A DNA stretch of 64,000 bases, from contig NZ_JABWRF020000002.1 in the NCBI RefSeq assembly GCF_014268805.2, positions 1,308,001 to 1,372,000 on the forward strand, given 5' to 3'. The translations under genes and the position numbers were made by a program. The DNA is from Pseudomonas farsensis. Lineage in GTDB: Bacteria > Pseudomonadota > Gammaproteobacteria > Pseudomonadales > Pseudomonadaceae. Shown here piece by piece: positions 62,652 to 64,000 of the stretch. Every line of letters begins with the position of its first letter. Positions within the stretch are counted from its first letter, which is position 1. Under the pieces are notes generated by a model that saw only the letters and a list, made by a program, of their open reading frames with translations, did not search any database and was not told the DNA's origin.

Positions 62652-62818
62652 GGGTGTCTCCTCGTGAGGCCTCTGGAAGGTGGGCCTGTTGGGTGGACTG
62701 TGGGCGGGTGGCGAGGGTTCAATCCGGTTGGGTTGGGGGGGATGGCACTGGCTTTGACGGGCGCGCGGGGCATGCCCGGTCATACGCCATGTTTTGGGGA
62801 TATAGGTATGTGCCGGCC

Positions 62819-62945
62819 TGTGATGGCCTCATCGCAGGCTGTCGCCAGCTCCCACAGGGGGGGCGGGGTTGCCCCGAAATCTGGGGCTTATGCAGGATCG
62901 CCGGGGCCGCTTTGCGGCCCTTTCGCGACACGAGGCCGCTCCTAC
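62819..62945. repeat. REP units
   Basis: A second-family unit (GGCCTCATCGCAGGCTGTCG) followed by GCCGGGGCCGCTTTGCGGCC and the half-unit CGAGGCCGCTCCTACC. A mosaic of both REP families in the 331-bp gap 62652-62982. Confidence 0.8.
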
Positions 62946-62982
62946 CACGACTGGAGGCGAGGTGTCTGGAAGCATGGAATCG

Positions 62983-63234
62983 CTATTGGGTGCGGTTCAT
63001 GCCGATTTCCAGGTCGTCGATCAGGGCTTTGGCCAGGGCGCTGAGGATGCGGGCGGTGCTGGCGGCGATCTGGTCGTTTTCCATTTCGGCTTCGCAGGTC
63101 AGGTGGCGGATGCAGCCTAGTAGGACGGAGAGCTCGCCGAAGGCGTGCTGGAAGGGGATGCCGGGCTGGATGCGGTAGAGGTCCAGGCACTGGGTGATGC
63201 CGGCGGTGGTGAGGTTGGGCGGTGGGGTGGTCAT
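62983..63234 (-). CDS. DUF3077 domain-containing protein
   Basis: An 83-residue helical protein matching the small DUF3077 family (FQHAFGELSVLLGCIRHLTCEAEMENDQIAASTARILSALAKALIDDLE), which is common in pseudomonads and of unknown role. Its ATG overlaps the stop of the upstream gene by 4 bp, so the two are one unit. Confidence 0.82.
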   Translation of the reverse strand: MTTPPPNLTTAGITQCLDLYRIQPGIPFQHAFGELSVLLGCIRHLTCEAEMENDQIAASTARILSALAKALIDDLEIGMNRTQ

Positions 63235-63470
63235 TGGGGCTGCTCCTGGACGCGTTCGGTCAGGGGTTGCAGGAGCTGGCTGAGGTACAGGCTGGTGGTG
63301 AGCAGGGTGTTGCGCAAGGGGGCGTCGGTGCTGGCGAAGTAGATGTTGAGGACGTGGTGCAGGCAGTTCATCAGCACGGTGGCTTCGTAGCGGGCGGCTT
63401 CGGGGGTTAGGGCTGGGGAGAGGATGAGGTAGGGGTGTAGTTGAGGGGGATCTGGGACTAGTTTTTTCAT
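63231..63470 (-). CDS. DUF6124-like small protein
   Basis: A 79-residue protein starting MKKLVPDPPQ, with a helical body (AARYEATVLMNCLHHVLNIYFASTDAPLRNTLLTTSLYLSQLLQPL). The basic Pro-rich start and size resemble the pseudomonad DUF6124 family, often next to DUF3077. Function unknown. Its leader contains a strongly structured element at 63533-63653. Confidence 0.7.
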   Translation of the reverse strand: MKKLVPDPPQLHPYLILSPALTPEAARYEATVLMNCLHHVLNIYFASTDAPLRNTLLTTSLYLSQLLQPLTERVQEQPQ

Positions 63471-63532
63471 GGGTGTATCTCTTGTGCTGTCTCAGGGAAG
63501 CACCACCCTCCGAGCAATCTCACAAGCCGAAG

Positions 63533-63653
63533 GGCGGCAGCCGTGGGCGGGGTGAGAATCCGGGGCACAAGAAACCCGGTCAGACCGAAGTCTGCCCGCA
63601 CACGGCTGCCATAGAGCAAACGCGAATTTCTTAAGCTTCAGGATTCTCACACC
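63533..63653 (-). promoter_or_regulatory. Structured leader element with interleaved stems
   Basis: GGCAGCCGTG (63536-63545) pairs perfectly with CACGGCTGCC (63601-63610); GTGAGAATCC (63552-63561) pairs perfectly with GGATTCTCAC (63641-63650). The two helices interleave, a pseudoknot topology. A hairpin CAGAC-CGAA-GTCTG sits at 63581-63594. The element lies 63-183 bp upstream of the DUF6124-like start codon and is probably transcribed as part of its leader. Confidence 0.6.
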
Positions 63654-63805
63654 TGGTCACCAAATGTGGCGACCCGGTGAAGTTATCCCTGAGGTGCTTT
63701 CTGAACAACGCGGCGGCTTCCGACAGTTGCGTAGGATAGGTCCGAAGACTGATTGGCAGAAGCATTTGGTATCAAGTTAGGACATGTCCTACAGGGTTGG
63801 CCTGT

Positions 63806-63947
63806 GGGGGCCCTATCGCAGGCTGGCGCCAGCTCCCACAGTTTATGGGCCCGCTTGCGTTGTTGATGCTGTGGGCGGGTGTTGCCCACCAAGCGGGATT
63901 GCCGGGCCCGCTTTGCGGGCCTTTCGCGGCGCAAGGCCGCTCCCACA
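63806..63947. repeat. REP units at the window edge
   Basis: A second-family unit (CGCAGGCTGGCGCCAGCTCC) and a first-family half-unit ending GGCGCAAGGCCGCTCCCACA. Between 63654 and 63960 nothing else is recognised. Confidence 0.8.
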
Positions 63948-63960
63948 GGGGGGGCTATGG

Positions 63961-64000
63961 TTAGATGCTTCTTGCGCGGGTGACTCGGTCCACGAGGTAC
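63961..64000 (-). CDS. 3' end of an unidentified gene
   Basis: On the minus strand a frame reads YLVDRVTRARSI and a TAA stop at 63961-63963, after REP sequence as expected for a gene end. Only 12 codons are visible, so neither family nor frame can be confirmed. Confidence 0.4.
   Translation of the reverse strand, partial: YLVDRVTRARSI

Overview
The window looks like a chromosomal segment of a Pseudomonas, most likely of the P. putida group. The base composition is high in G+C. The core gene order (hemL, a Sel1 protein, phoH, ybeY, corC, lnt) matches this genus. Two families of Pseudomonas-type REP palindromes fill many intergenic gaps, and small Pseudomonas-restricted families (DUF2788, DUF3077, DUF6124-like) are present. 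No sequence search was run; all names come from reading the proteins and motifs.

Layout. From 1 to 7.3 kb, on the minus strand, lie the envelope/ribosome cluster (lnt, corC, ybeY, phoH) and then a Sel1 lipoprotein-like gene, hemL, thiE and thiD. From 7.5 to 30.1 kb is ordinary housekeeping: a 7TM-DISM histidine kinase, an AidB-type acyl-CoA dehydrogenase, AMP nucleosidase, RluE, an Lrp regulator, FieF-like efflux, HrpB helicase, an EEP hydrolase, YciC, DUF2076, a NYN protein, RhlE, a flavoprotein, a deacetylase-fold protein, a phosphatase, GNAT, TesB and a HAD hydrolase. From 30.1 to 38.4 kb is a sugar-acid (glucarate) region: a GntR/FadR regulator, two ACS-family MFS transporters, glucarate dehydratase, LysR and a D-2-hydroxyacid dehydrogenase. 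It contains a 220-bp direct repeat and a 93-bp tandem repeat built from REP sequence. A GabP permease follows.

From 40.2 to 46.2 kb is accessory DNA: a glycine-rich-domain-like protein with a Cys-rich tail, a RelE/ParE-like small protein, a three-gene operon containing a Rap1a-like protein, a chemotaxis receptor and a DUF1232 protein.

From 46.23 to 61.87 kb is a genomic island of about 15.6 kb inserted at the 3' end of ssrA (tmRNA). It carries a P4-type integrase next to ssrA, a diverged copy of the ssrA 3' end at its far border, and the same pair of 8-bp repeats (GGAATACC, 12 bp apart) just inside both borders. Its cargo is a predicted restriction/defence system: Vsr nuclease, a large cytosine-5 methyltransferase, and a tightly packed minus-strand operon in the order GHKL/MORC-like ATPase, Z1 helicase, PD-(D/E)XK nuclease, AIPR protein. 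A second tyrosine recombinase, a DUF3987 protein and two small unknown genes form the mobility/replication side. This cassette is the most interesting system in the window. The gene set resembles restriction systems predicted from comparative genomics (MutL/MORC-like ATPases with Z1 helicases), but its activity and target site cannot be read from the sequence.

To the right of ssrA are a small periplasmic protein and a DUF6124-like/DUF3077 gene pair, preceded by a strongly structured element with interleaved (pseudoknot-type) 10-bp stems.
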